In this document: positions 1 through 10,613 of the stretch, in pieces
Layout of the letters: each line of letters begins with the position of its first letter
Numbering within the stretch: position 1 is the stretch's first letter
Origin: Temnopleurus reevesii
Lineage: Eukaryota; Echinodermata; Echinoidea; Temnopleuroida; Temnopleuridae
Direction of reading: 5' to 3'
Assembly: GCA_036244855.1 (NCBI GenBank)
Contig: BQKZ01000404.1
Span: forward strand, 1-29,001
Length of the DNA stretch: 29,001 nucleotides
Translations under genes and position numbers: made by a program
Notes under the pieces: model-generated
What the model was told of the DNA's origin: nothing
The model's database searches: none
The model's input: only the letters and a program-made list of their open reading frames with translations

Positions 1-692
1 CAGTGCGTCATACCAACATAATAAAATTCTGTTCTGATGAATTCGCGTATTGTTGTTCACATGCTTGAACTAATGAACACCTGCGAGTTTTCATTTCAAA
101 TTTATTTGCATCGTGTGCATAGCTAAAAAGTTCCTATACAAACAAGACAAAACAAAACGTGGGTCATAAATTCAAGCTCCGCGTTTATTCGGAAAACACT
201 TATTATATCTGATTCGAAAATTTCCTACTAATGAACGGCAAATTCAATTCTTTCTAGATCCAAAAGATCTTTTGTATCCTCAATATAAATTGTAATTATG
301 TTCAATCTTTATTTTCACACGCGCTTTCGGATAGTTCCCGGTCACATAGGACCCCAGAAGCAACACGATTCACTTTAACAACACGATTCATATTACATTT
401 AATCCCATACACTTTTGGGGTCTATGTGATGGGGGCCTTAGTTGGGAAAGATTACTCATGTTCCCATAATTGTTTTCAGTAGCCATGTTAACTATCGATT
501 TTTACCTTGTTTGTGACTCTTTCGTGTAGCTCTATTATAGATTATGATCTGTGCTTGTTCATACGAATTGACTTCTTTTCAACCTCAAGTTATCAATAAT
601 ATGACCTTGGTAGTTGATTAAATATTGATGAACATCGTCTATTTCCGATCCGAGCATTGTGTTGAATTGTTCTTGTCTTTTTTCTCTTTCAG

Positions 693-766
693 CACATCAA
701 CGTTTGTCCCACGTCATATAAAATGGAAAATGTCCTTTCATGCGCTGTAGAAAAGACCCCCTCAAA
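693..766 (+). CDS. STPG1: STPG1-like, exon a
   Basis: This exon of 74 nt follows a pyrimidine-rich acceptor (tttctctttcag) and ends at donor GTAAGT. It starts in phase 0, encodes 24 residues and leaves AA of a Lys codon. The two alternative frames either stop at TAG inside the exon or do not join exon b. No upstream exon could be supported in 1-692. Confidence 0.7.
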
Positions 767-2883
767 GTAAGTCAGTTTTCACTGTAAATGATATCATTTT
801 TCTACAGATATCGATATATGTCTCATAATAGTGAATGATATTGATAAGAAGCGATTTTTGCAAATATCTTATTTACAGAAATATCTGGCACATCAATAGA
901 TGCAATAAAATATGTTATCGATACGAACTATATTGATATAAAGTATCGAAGGTATTAGAATTAACATATTATTGACAACAAAATTATCGATGTAAAATAT
1001 GCATTGAAAGTAAACCCAGATATATAATTGCTAAAACGTATTGTGATGTATATGATGGATTTAAGATTATATTTCATGACATTAGAGTATGCAAAAGAAG
1101 TGAAAATTAGTATCAATAACACAAAAAAATAATGTCTCTTACTCAGGGTGTAGCCTTGTTTAACTCTATCCTTGAGATGCGGAAAAATTAAATACTTAAT
1201 TTCAATGATATTATTCACTTTTTGGACGTATGTATTTCAAGTGATATCAATTCTAATCCGTTATGTTTTTTTTTCTTATTTTCTTCAGGCACATGGTCTT
1301 CAAGTCAAATTCACAGCGGTTTCCAACTATCTATTTCAAAGGGGTGTGTATTTTCGACGTCTCTATTATTCAGTTTTAGTTATAATGTTCGTTATTTCGA
1401 AACTTAAGTATGACTTCATATTTCAATGTCAATTGTAATAAAATTAAACAAGTGTTCATTATACCAAAGGTGCATTGTGTTTGCCTTTTAGCGAAATAAA
1501 TTTCCTGATTCACAATAATTCGCTACTCATTTTTATGCCAAACTATTTCAGTTTTGGAAAAAATGGAAATAATGTCACAACTTGCTTTTTCTTCTTTTTT
1601 TAATTTACGAAACATTTCATTATTTTGGAGTAACAAAATGACTGGAGTAACGAACATTTTATCTGAAATGTACACTAGACAATATATAGAATCAAAGATA
1701 TCTTCTTGATAAGCATCTATTTAATTTAAGCGCGTAAACATTCGGTAAAAATGTCGGCTTCAAAAATACTAATAATACAACTTTTGGGGAGCAAAATCTA
1801 CTAGAGATGAATTATTAAGAGCACTTCTTAACGGTCTGAAAACAAAGGTATGTTTAAAGTCGTATCTTATCTAATTTTAAAAGCATAAACAATGTGTGAC
1901 CTCATTAAAATGTGGCATTCAGTCTCCAAATTATTCTAATTACTTTTTCTTTTAGACGAAGAATCCCCCTCCATGCCATTATGAGTACCGTGAGCCTGCA
2001 GCCCTTCATCAGATTTCATCGAGCTTCAAGTCACGCACGCCAAGATTTGCCACCTCACACACCGTAAGTATTATTTGCTGAATGTACACTGTATAACTAA
2101 CTACAATGTAGTATCTTTTGCATGATATGAAAGTTCATATTTAGCTTTGGCACACTTCATAGGTAATGTCACATTCGCTTAATGTTTAATATACTTTCTA
2201 AACATGATATACTTGTCAATGCTTTGTAAACACTTCAACATGTTCATCTTATGCTTAAAAACCCTTATCAAGCACCTAAATTGTCCATGTGTTTTTAAGT
2301 TAAAATAATAAACAGGGACTTTTGAATGTGATACAGTGGAAACTCGTTATAAAGAGATCTGATATAACGAGATACCTAGCTGATATAAAGAAGTAAAAAA
2401 TCTGGTCCCAGCTCTTTATAACTTTCTGTTTTTAACTCTGCTATAAAGAGATAACTGCTATAACAATGCATTTTTTATGGTACCAAACATCTCATTGTAC
2501 TGCATCAAACTGATAACGATTTGATCTTCTAATCATGTAATATTTTGTTTGTGCCTCGAAAATTGTTCAGATTTTTATTTTACAACGTAAGCGGAATATG
2601 GGAATCCTCTCTAATCCAAAATAGGATTATACAACTTTGGTAATATTGCATAGGGTAGAACTTTGGAAAGGATTTTAAGAGATATAAATCGATATGATAC
2701 TGCAAAATTTAAGTCTATATCAATGTGGCTTCATTATTTTTCTCTCTTCTCTCTTTTCTCAATTTGCAGAAAGTTCCCGGTCCAGGTTCATACGAGAAGA
2801 CCTACCAATCACCAATGCCAGCCACCATCGCCAAAATGGGTCGGAATCATGGTCTCTTTTTCACAAGTGCCTTCAGCGTTTGA
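693..2883 (+). CDS. STPG1: STPG1-like sperm-tail PG-rich repeat protein, 3' part (4 exons)
   Basis: Coding exons are 693-766, 1289-1343, 1956-2063 and 2770-2883; the last ends in TGA. They join in frame into 116 C-terminal residues. Visible are three degenerate Pro-Gly-rich units (VCPTSYKME, NPPPCHYEY, VPGPGSYEK) and two Phe-Lys-Ser segments (FKSNSQRFP, FKSRTPRFA), the usual spacing pattern of sperm-tail PG-rich repeat proteins. The tail MPATIAKMGRNHGLFFTSAF resembles the end of STPG1 (C1orf201/MAPO2) as I remember that family. STPG proteins are associated with sperm flagella and ciliary microtubules; a role for STPG1 in apoptosis has also been proposed. The 5' part is outside the window. Splice sites are good except the exon 2 donor (GGG|GTGTGT), which is weak but keeps frame. 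It could be another STPG family member. Orthology is inferred; that it is a spliced PG-repeat gene is well supported. Confidence 0.78.
1289..1343 (+). CDS. STPG1: STPG1-like, exon b
   Basis: This exon of 55 nt follows acceptor ttcttcag and encodes HMVFKSNSQRFPTIYFKG after completing a split Lys. The donor is GGG|GTGTGT, a weak match; a shift by a few bases is possible, but this choice gives the phase needed by exon c. Confidence 0.65.
1956..2063 (+). CDS. STPG1: STPG1-like, exon c
   Basis: This exon of 108 nt (36 codons, phase 0 at both ends) follows acceptor ttcttttag and ends at donor GTAAGT. It holds a Pro-rich unit followed by SSFKSRTPRFA. Confidence 0.78.
2334..2497. mobile_element. pogo/Tigger-like MITE, diverged
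   Basis: It begins CAGTGGAAACTCGTTATAAAG and ends near CATTG, with TA on both outer sides (2332-2333, 2498-2499). It shares the Ctc-gttataaaga-gatctgatata core with the element at 10951-11125. It lies in the last intron of the STPG1-like gene. The right inverted repeat is worn, so the family call rests mainly on the left end and the TA sites. Confidence 0.6.
2770..2883 (+). CDS. STPG1: STPG1-like, terminal exon
   Basis: It follows a long CT tract and acceptor TTTGCAG. It opens with KVPGPGSYEK, the clearest PG repeat, and stops at TGA after 37 residues. No AATAAA is evident close behind; the first I see is at 3766-3771, about 0.9 kb downstream. Confidence 0.8.
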   Translation, partial: KVPGPGSYEKTYQSPMPATIAKMGRNHGLFFTSAFSV

Positions 2884-4507
2884 TGTCCTGATTGGACTCG
2901 AAATGTATAACATACTTGATATTTCTCTTGACATGGATATAGCGTTGTGAGAACGGGGAAAGTGGATAAGAGGAGCTCGTAATTGCCTACTATAGGGGCA
3001 TGCCCAAAGGCGCCGGTCGACGGAATTTGTTCCTGTTTGGCGATAGTGATGGATATATTGATTCGACAAAGGAAAATATATGCCATCAGAATTGGTTGGA
3101 ATCGAGAGGGACTACTGGACAGACGTTTGAATATGAATAAGGTGATACTAAATTACATCATACTCTAGACGTTAATAATATTACGAAATATGAATTTATT
3201 TTTCTCCGCTACATTCAGTAATACCTTTTCATTGGTGCAAAAATGTTTGGAGAAAAGTGAAAGAGAGGCCTCCATCTGGTACAGCACATCCGCCGCTCAG
3301 AAGGGACGCGAACCTTATGATGCCAGAATCCATTCATGAATATCATGATGTGGTGTGATTGAGATGGACTCAAAATAACTTTGAAAAGGGTAATCGTAAC
3401 CCATTAACTATAATTTTGTGCTATAGAATCACCATTGTGTCACAATATGAACGTGTATGGAGATATGGCCGCAAAGGTTTTGTGAACCTTTAGGTGTCCG
3501 TTACTCGAAATGGTCTTAACGTATAATTTATTTTCTTATGTTAAGTTAAGTAACCTGGGGGCCCATTACTAAAAATGGTCTTAGCCATCCTCTTTTAACT
3601 AAGACGTCTTGACTTTTTGTGCCACTTTATAACATAGACCTATCAACATTTGCTTAGATGTCTTAGCAAGAATACGAATGCTATGAACATTTCGCGCTTT
3701 TGCCCCAGATTTAGCAAGGAGGAACGGTAAGACCTTTTCGAGAGCTGCTCCGACCCTCTGCAGAAAATAAAATTGAGAAATGCTTGTGCTGTATATTGCA
3801 ATATTATAGCTACACATTAGGTCTGCCAACGGTGCAGGCACCGTCTGAGAGCAACTTTCGATTTGGGGCATTTTATTATTTCATTATATTAACGAAATAT
3901 TTTCATATTTAATGAAAATTGTGCTGCAGAAAAACAAGTTTGGCGAAGTTTTATTTTTTTGCGCTTTGAGTGGTTGAAATGTTCTTCCCTTTTTTTTTTA
4001 AGTAAGATGCACATCATGATATTCATTGAAAATATGTGTGTTATGATAAATTCATAACAAGTGTATGTCACATTTCTTCAATCTTTCAAAACTTCTTTAC
4101 AAAGTTTCCAGATTTGGTTCCAGAGGGCTACAAGGAGCAATCTCGCCTGGTTATATATTCAGAATAATGCACAATAGCATGAGTAAACACGCACTTATAT
4201 TTTAATCTATAGATTCTACATAGTACAGTGTTATATTACATCTAATTCCATACAACATGAATGGACTCAACTGTATCTTGCAGCCTTATTCTTGAAGAGT
4301 TTGCACTATTTATTTGGTCCATAAGGTAAAATAGGATTATCAACTTATACCACTGGAAAAAGTTATTTGTCAAATTTCCGTCCAGCTTGTACGATGAGCC
4401 ATCCTGCAATAATATAGCAATAGCAGAGTAAACACATTTATTTATCTAATGTATCTAACCTGTAGAATATCATCATTATTGGCGCACACATATTTGTGTT
4501 GTTGTAT
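2884..4507. other. Non-coding stretch, STPG1 3' UTR and intergenic
   Basis: No gene is supported here. Part is likely 3' UTR of the STPG1-like gene. Two short direct repeats occur near 3496 and 3559 (gttactCgaaatggtcttaa versus attactaaaaatggtcttag), the second headed by GGGGGCCC as at the ends of small transposons, but I could not find the opposite end. Confidence 0.5.
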
Positions 4508-4663
4508 AGTCCAGTTGAGGACTATGTGTTCTGATAGCACCACCTCTGCATATAGCACTCAACCACAGAGTCCTTACACAAACCTCTGATTGCGCCTCGA
4601 CACAGTGCAAGGGAATATGCAGAGGTGTGTGCTATCAGAAAGTCGTAATTCATCAACTGGACT
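4508..4663. mobile_element. MITE-like inverted-repeat element, ~156 bp
   Basis: The left end AGTCCAGTTGA with CTGATAGCAC and CCTCTGCATAT is mirrored at the right end by ATATGCAGAGG, GTGCTATCAG and TCAACTGGACT. The arms are about 50 bases with a short unique middle. There is no coding capacity, so it is probably mobilised in trans. The superfamily was not determined. Confidence 0.7.
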
Positions 4664-4801
4664 GGTTGTGAAATAGAATCTAAAATTTTCAAATGTTTTA
4701 AAATTCTAATAAGGCAGTCTATGTGCCAGTTGTTTTAACCTACGTCTTTCATTTACATTTGGAGAAGACAAAACAGAAAAGTGGTACAGGTATATGTAAT
4801 A

Positions 4802-5793
4802 AGATGTGAAATATGCCTATATTATAAGGATATTGATGTTCACAAATGTGCTATAGATAAATCTTCCTCCAAACCTTGGTGTATATCTAACACCTTTTGG
4901 TACTCATGTTGTCTAACATCGTGAAACTAAACAACATTTCAGTAATTAATTAATCAAACCTAACACTGGAAAGGAATATAATTTATCGATTTCACATATG
5001 GATGAACTATATATTCAATGAAATTCCTTGCTGGAGTCGTCTTAACCCTTTTCCGAAGATCGAGTCGGTGTACAAATTTTTACGCCAGAGTTTTTGCTGT
5101 GTAATCTTTGAAACAGAAAAGTTCATTCATTACTTTCATTGACTGAAAGTGACGATAAGAATAATACCTATGATTAAAAAACATACCCCATTCATAATTA
5201 TATTCATACAGAATAGTTAACATCTTAAACCTGAAGTACTCAATGAGATTAATGAGATGAATTCATGGGATGTAACTAAATTATAATCTAGACCAATTTT
5301 CTCCTAATCCAAGAATGTATTTAATTTCTATTTTCAAATTTTCAGACATTTTCTTTTAAGATATCACTTCTATGCAATGAACCTTGTTGCAATATATGTT
5401 TAAACATGATAGGAGTACATAAAGGACATTGTACAATTTTATATTTTATTTTGTATGTAAATATTACATATTTTATTGCTAATAAATTTCAATTAAAACA
5501 AATATCAATGACTGACTTCTGAATAACATATTTATGGATAAGTGGGTGGAATGAGGATGAATAGTTGATTCAGCAATAGAGGGAGAGAGAGATAGATATG
5601 GAGAGTGAGAAGAAGGGGTGGAGAGAGGGGAAAAATGAAGGGAAAGAGAGAGAGAGATAGAGAGATATGGGTTACAGGGAATTCAAACTCATTACAAATT
5701 TTATCTTTGACATATATTCATACAGAAACATTGAATGAAAATGTTTACAAATATATTGCATAGATGATGATCACAAGGACATGGCTAGGTGGG

Positions 5794-5846
<53 letters not shown>
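4802..5846 (+). repeat. ~1 kb direct duplication, copy 1
   Basis: This copy is nearly identical to 5849-7074 apart from a few substitutions, two 1-base indels and a 180-base insertion in copy 2. It ends inside a (GAT)n tract immediately before a single N at 5847. No gene is seen in it. It includes a GA-rich tract at about 5578-5668 and (GAT)n from 5796. Confidence 0.9.
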
Positions 5847-5847
5847 N
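5847..5847. other. Single-base N at duplication junction
   Basis: One undetermined base separates copy 1 of the duplication from copy 2. Its position exactly at the junction, in a microsatellite, suggests an assembly join, not true sequence. Confidence 0.8.
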
Positions 5848-5848
5848 G

Positions 5849-7022
5849 AGATGTGAAATATGCCTATATTATAAGGATATTGATGTTCACAAATGTGCTA
5901 TAGATAAATCTTCCTCCAAACCTTGGTGTATATCTAACACCTTTTGGTACTCATGTTGTCTAACATCGTGAAACTAAACAACATTTCAGTAATTAATTAA
6001 TCAAACCTAACACTGGAAAGGAATATAATTTATCGATTTCACATATGGATGAACTATATATTCAATGAAATTCCTTGCTGGAGTCGTCTTAACCCTTTTC
6101 CGAAGATCGAGTCGGTGTACAAATTTTTACGCCAGAGTTTTTGCTGTGTAATCTTTGAAACAGAAAAGTTCATTCATTACTTTCATTGACTGAAAGTGAC
6201 GATAAGAATAAACACGATATAAACTATTTCCGAAAAGTTAACTAGAACGCAGACAATAGGTTCGTACACTATGTATTTAACTGTACGGACACAACAATGG
6301 CAAGCCGGTACCGAATTCAATAGCATTACAACGGAGCAGTGAAATTGTGTTCGACTTAACTTTTCGAAAATACTTTATATCGTGTTAATAATACCTATGA
6401 TTAAAAAAACATACCCCATTCATAATTATATTCATACAGAATAGTTAACATCTTAAACCTGAAGTGCTCAATGAGATTAATGAGATGAATTCATGGGATG
6501 TAACTAAATTATAATCTAGACCAATTTTCTACTAATCCAATAAATGTATTTAATTTCTATTTTCAAATTTTCAGACATTTTCTTTTAAGATATCACTTCT
6601 ATGCAATGAACCTTGTTGCAATATATGTTTAAACATGATAGGAGTACATAAAGGACATTGTACAATTTTATATTTTATTTTGTATGTAAATATTACATAT
6701 TTTATTGCTAATAAATTTCAATTAAAACAAATATCAATGACTGACTTCTGAATAACATATTTATGGATAAGTGGGTGGAATGAGGATGAATAGTTGATTC
6801 AGCAATAGAGGGAGAGAGAGATAGATATGGAGAGTGAGAAGAAGGGGTGGAGAGAGGGGAAAAATGAAGGGAAAGAGAGAGAGAGATAGAGAGATATGGG
6901 TTACAGGGAATTCAAACTCATTACAAATTTTATCTTTGACATATATTCATACAGAAACATTGAATGAAAATGTTTACAAATATATTGCATAGATGATGAT
7001 CACAAGGACATGGCTAGGTGGG

Positions 7023-7074
<52 letters not shown>
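5849..7074 (+). repeat. ~1 kb direct duplication, copy 2
   Basis: Base 5849 matches 4802 and the alignment runs on through the GA-rich tract (about 6806-6897) into the (GAT)n tract, which continues past the point where copy 1 breaks off. It differs from copy 1 mainly by the inverted-repeat element at 6213-6384. Confidence 0.9.
6213..6384. mobile_element. CACGATATAA MITE, 172 bp, copy inside the duplication
   Basis: The ends are CACGATATAAACTATTT and a matching inverted end before CGTG. It is present in copy 2 of the duplication and absent from copy 1 (empty site near 5157-5175). The inserted length is 180, which equals 172 plus an 8-base target duplication: the left flank AGAATAAA and right flank TTAATAAT each differ by one or two bases from the empty site AGAATAAT. 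A 176-base element with a perfect 4-base AATA duplication also fits. There is no coding capacity. Confidence 0.8.
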
Positions 7075-7093
<19 letters not shown>

Positions 7094-7128
7094 AATGATG
7101 GTGACGATGATGATGATGATGATGGTGG

Positions 7129-7160
<32 letters not shown>

Positions 7161-7375
7161 GTGAGGTGATGATGTTTAGAGGTGCTAGTGGTGATAGTGA
7201 TGATTGAAATGATGATGGAAATGATGATGATGATGATGATGGTAGAGATGATGATGATCGAAATATGATGACGTAGATGGTGATGGTAATGATGATGATG
7301 ATGATTATGATGTTGATAATGATAATGGTGTTGATAAAGATGGAAAGATGATGATGGTCATACTGATGATGATAA
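7025..7375. repeat. (GAT)n microsatellite, degenerate to the right
   Basis: It is pure GAT for about 70 bases, then interrupted GAT/GGT/AAT repeats. In one frame it reads as poly-Asp, but there is no gene context. Confidence 0.9.
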
Positions 7376-7393
7376 TATTACAACATCAACTTA

Positions 7394-7567
7394 GGGGGTG
7401 TTGTTCAAAATCAACTGCAAATTAACTGCAACTTTGCAAATTGTAACACATTTTCCTTCGCACACGGTATGCGCATTTAACAAGACGTGCATGAAACAAT
7501 GATTTTGATTGGCACGTTCCGATCAACTGCTACTTGCGATCAATGGCAACTTTTGAACAACACCCTC
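7394..7567. mobile_element. TA-flanked MITE, GGGGGTGTTGTTCAAAA family
   Basis: The left end GGGGGTGTTGTTCAAAA is mirrored by TTTTGAACAACACCCTC, with TA on both sides (7392-7393, 7568-7569). The internal arms match too (actgcaactttgcaaatt). It resembles non-autonomous Tc1/mariner-type elements. A sister copy lies at 13071-13233. Confidence 0.8.
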
Positions 7568-7961
7568 TATGACACATAAAAGTTGTCAGTATCAAAAATA
7601 CAAATAATAGTAATAAACAACAATCCCAAAGCCCATATGATGGGTAAAAACAGTGCTGCATTTCATAAAACCATTATTCTCAAGTAAGGTACATTTCAAT
7701 GAAAAATCAATAAACTTAAAAAATATGTCGCTTTCATGAAGCGTAGCTCCATCTTTTACCTGTCTTATGGGCCCTGGGATGAGAATGTGACATTACCATA
7801 ACTGGTACATGTTAGGAATGTTTCATTTATATACGTTTCCAAGTCGTTCATCCCTTCTGCTCACTGTGGCGGAAGATCCTACCTAAGTGGTTTATAACTG
7901 AGTGCTACTGTGACTGCCAGGGGCATACGAAAAACACAACTTCTGACTCATCTGTCTTCAA

Positions 7962-8120
7962 GGGGGTGTTTCATCGAGATTTGTCGCAGAGACAATTAGT
8001 CAGTGCTGACAAATTCCTTGATTGTGATTGGATGAAAAGCACTATCGCTGACAGTTGCTATGGGAACTGTCGGAAAATGACCCCTTGTCGCTGCGACAAA
8101 GCTTGATGAAACACCCCCCC
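7962..8120. mobile_element. MITE with GGGGGTGTTTCATC ends
   Basis: The left end GGGGGTGTTTCATCgAgaTT is mirrored by GCTTGATGAAACACCCCC, with an inner GTCGCAGAGACAA / TTGTCGCTGCGAC match. The ends share GGGGGTGTT with the element at 7394, but the interior differs. It is related to the diverged element at 13914-14057. Confidence 0.75.
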
Positions 8121-8403
8121 TGATCTATTAATGCATCTGACCTAGCTGAAAATGTTACAATACCAATGACACCACTTTACATAAACTGTTTTTGAAAACT
8201 TGCTATGTGTGCAAATATAAACATTCATAAATTGATCAATTTCAGCAGTCTGGGAAACTTGTTTGGTTGACTGGTTTGGTGGAAACCGATTATGAAAATG
8301 ATATCATTAAAAACAAATTTTTTGTTTCAGCTGTTTCAAAGGTCTGTGAACATCAGCACAAATAATACGGGGATTCCCCCGAAAATGAAGAAAAAAAAAT
8401 AAA

Positions 8404-10278
8404 TTGAGGGATTCTTTTAATCTTTTATCTAACATTTGAAAGGTTCCTTGATGCTGCAGACATCATTATCAGTATCATCTACTTTAAGAAAATTGAATGG
8501 CCACATTGACCTCAACATCATGAAAAGGGTTAGCTTTAATCAATTTCATAGAAACTAATTTAACATCACGATATAAACTATTTTCGCAAAATAAAGTGGG
8601 TCATGGACAATAGAGCCGTACACCGTGTACTGATCTCTGCGGGCACAACAATAAAAGGTTGGTTCTGATTTGAATAGCATTACAAAGGAGCATTGAATTG
8701 GCGTTCGACTTTATTTTTCGGAAATAGATTATATCGTGTTTAACATGAAAGCACTTGCAGTGGTCATGCAACTGATTTGGAAAACCATCTCGGGGGTAGC
8801 TTTTTTGTGTGTAAAACCTCTAAAAAAATGGTGTTCTTCAAAGTGATTTCTAGTGAAGAAAGTTTGAAGATTTGCCAAAATCACCTAAGACAGTTACAGT
8901 AATGTTAAAAGTTTCAAAAGGATTGAGGTATTCTTTCTGTCTCTTACTCAAAATTTAAAAGGTTCCTTGACGTTACTGAATAAATTAACAGTATCACCTA
9001 CATCTAGCAGTTTCCTCAACTGCCATGTGCTTGGCAGCTTCTAAGGTCACTACTGGCAAGACAATAATCACCAAATTGAATAAAATAGATCCTATTCTCA
9101 TCAACATTTCTTGAAGTTTTTAGCCTTAATCAGTTTGATAGAAAAGTACCTCGGTTATCAAATGTGAAAGAGCTTAAAGTGGTCAATGAACTAATTTGGG
9201 AAACCACATCGGGTAGTAGCTATCAAGACTGCATTGCCTCATAAACCCAAAGCAAGCTTTTAATATAAAAATTGTGGTTCTTCAAAGTGATCTCTAGTGA
9301 AGAGACTTTGAAAATTCAGTAATCAGCTAAGACAATAAAAGATTGAGGTATTCTTTATGTCTCTTACTCAAAATGTCAAAGGTTCCTTGATGTTACTGAC
9401 TTAATTGTCAGTATCACCTACATCTAGCGGTTTCCTCATCTGCCTTATGCTTGGCAGCTTCTAAGGTCACTGCTGGCAAGACAATCATCACCAAATTGAA
9501 TAAAATTGATCATATTCTCATCAACATTTCTCTCTAAAAAATAGTCTTAATCAGTTTGATAGAAAAGTTTCTGGCTCATCAAATATGAAAGCACTTAAAG
9601 TGGTCATGGAATTGATTTGGAAATCCACTTCGGAAGGTAGCCTTCAAGACTAAATCGTGTCATAAAACAGATTAGCATTTCCGATAAAAATAGCGGTTCT
9701 TTAAAGTGATCTCTAGTTCAGAGATTTTGAAAATCCACCAAGTTCAGCTAAGACAATTACAGTAATTTTTTTCAACATCTTCAAAAGATTGAGGTATTCT
9801 TTACTCATGTTACTCAACATTTCAAAGATTCCTTGATGCTGCTGACATCATCAGTACCATCTACTTCCACAGGTTTCCTCATCTGCCTCATCCTCAGCAG
9901 CTTCTTGGGTCACTTCTAGCATGACAGCCATCACTTAATTGAATTAGATTGATCCTATTCTCATCAACATCTCTCTCTAAAAAATAGTCTTAGTCAGTTT
10001 GATAGAAAAGTTTTTGGCTTATCAAATGTGAAAGCACTTAAAGTAGTCAAAGAAACAATTTGGAAAACCAAAAAGGGTGCTTTCAAGACTGCATTACCTC
10101 ATAAAACCAATTCAAGCCTTTGCTGTAAAAATGATGGTTCTCCAAAGTGATATCAAGTTCACGAGAATCAGTGAAGACCATACAGTAATTTCCAAAAATT
10201 AAAGAAACAAGTGGATTGAGGTATTGTTCAAGTCTGTTACTCAACTATCCTAAGATGCCATAGAGGATATCATCAGCA
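8404..10278 (-). repeat. Tandem array of ~430 bp units derived from the CCDC32 3' end
   Basis: The anchor gattgaggtatt recurs at 8921, 9341, 9787 and 10214, with a diverged start near 8404. Each unit carries a segment matching the last ~75 coding bases of the CCDC32-like exon (10279-10357): strongest at about 9845-9935, then 9395-9490 and 8975-9075, and a fragment near 8455-8490. The spacing is 420-446 bases. Between these lie shared stretches such as agtcttaatcagtttgatagaaaag. The copies carry substitutions and frame breaks, so they look non-coding. On the minus strand they lie directly downstream of the stop codon and could be transcribed as 3' UTR. Confidence 0.88.
8567..8738. mobile_element. 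CACGATATAA MITE, 172 bp, second copy
   Basis: It has the same length and ends as the element at 6213-6384. It is flanked by a perfect 8-base duplication TTTAACAT (8559-8566, 8739-8746). It interrupts the first, diverged unit of the CCDC32-derived array. An 8-base duplication fits hAT or P-type transposases, but the terminal bases do not settle which. Confidence 0.85.
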
Positions 10279-10613
10279 TCATCTACTTCCAGATGTTTCC
10301 TCATCCGCCTCATCCTCAGCTGCTTCTTTGGTCACTGCTTGCAAGACATCTCTCATCAACAACTCCTGAAGCTCCTCAGGAGACAGGGCCTGCTCTGGGA
10401 ACATTCGTCTTGTGAGAGCTGCTACATGCGTATCGCCACCCGCATCACAGTCACCATCAAAAAGGTCATGGGTGGAGTTAGAAGAGACGAGATGCCTGGC
10501 AGAGTCTTGCCTGGCCTCGTCCAGGGTTCTGAGAATGTCTCTGGAAGTAAGTCTTTTGTTGGTAGCTTGACCTGAACTTGTTTTCTTCCCTTTCAGCTTG
10601 TGCAGCTTTGCCT
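10279..10613 (-). CDS. CCDC32: CCDC32-like, terminal exon
   Basis: Acceptor ATTTCTACAG precedes the exon. It completes a split Glu, then encodes 110 residues to TGA: a basic coiled-coil segment (AKLHKLKGKK), the LTSRDILRTL motif, a helix with LSPEELQELLMRDVLQAV, and an acidic tail. Its last ~75 bases are the parent of the downstream tandem array. Confidence 0.85.

Noticed and set aside
3599..3871. 90-residue minus-strand open frame
   Set aside because: No recognisable domain or splice context; it lies beside a GGGGGCCC repeat end, so it may be repeat-derived.
5578..5668. GA-rich tract as a regulatory GAGA element
   Set aside because: Simple low-complexity repeat duplicated with its surroundings (about 6806-6897) and not near a gene start.
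7010..7207. Open frame reading as a poly-aspartate protein
   Set aside because: It is the (GAT)n microsatellite read in one frame; there are no splice or start signals of note and a copy of the same tract lies at 5796.
8404..10278. CRISPR-like array
   Set aside because: Units are ~430 bases, diverged and derived from an exon; there are no short direct repeats with unique spacers and the context is eukaryotic.
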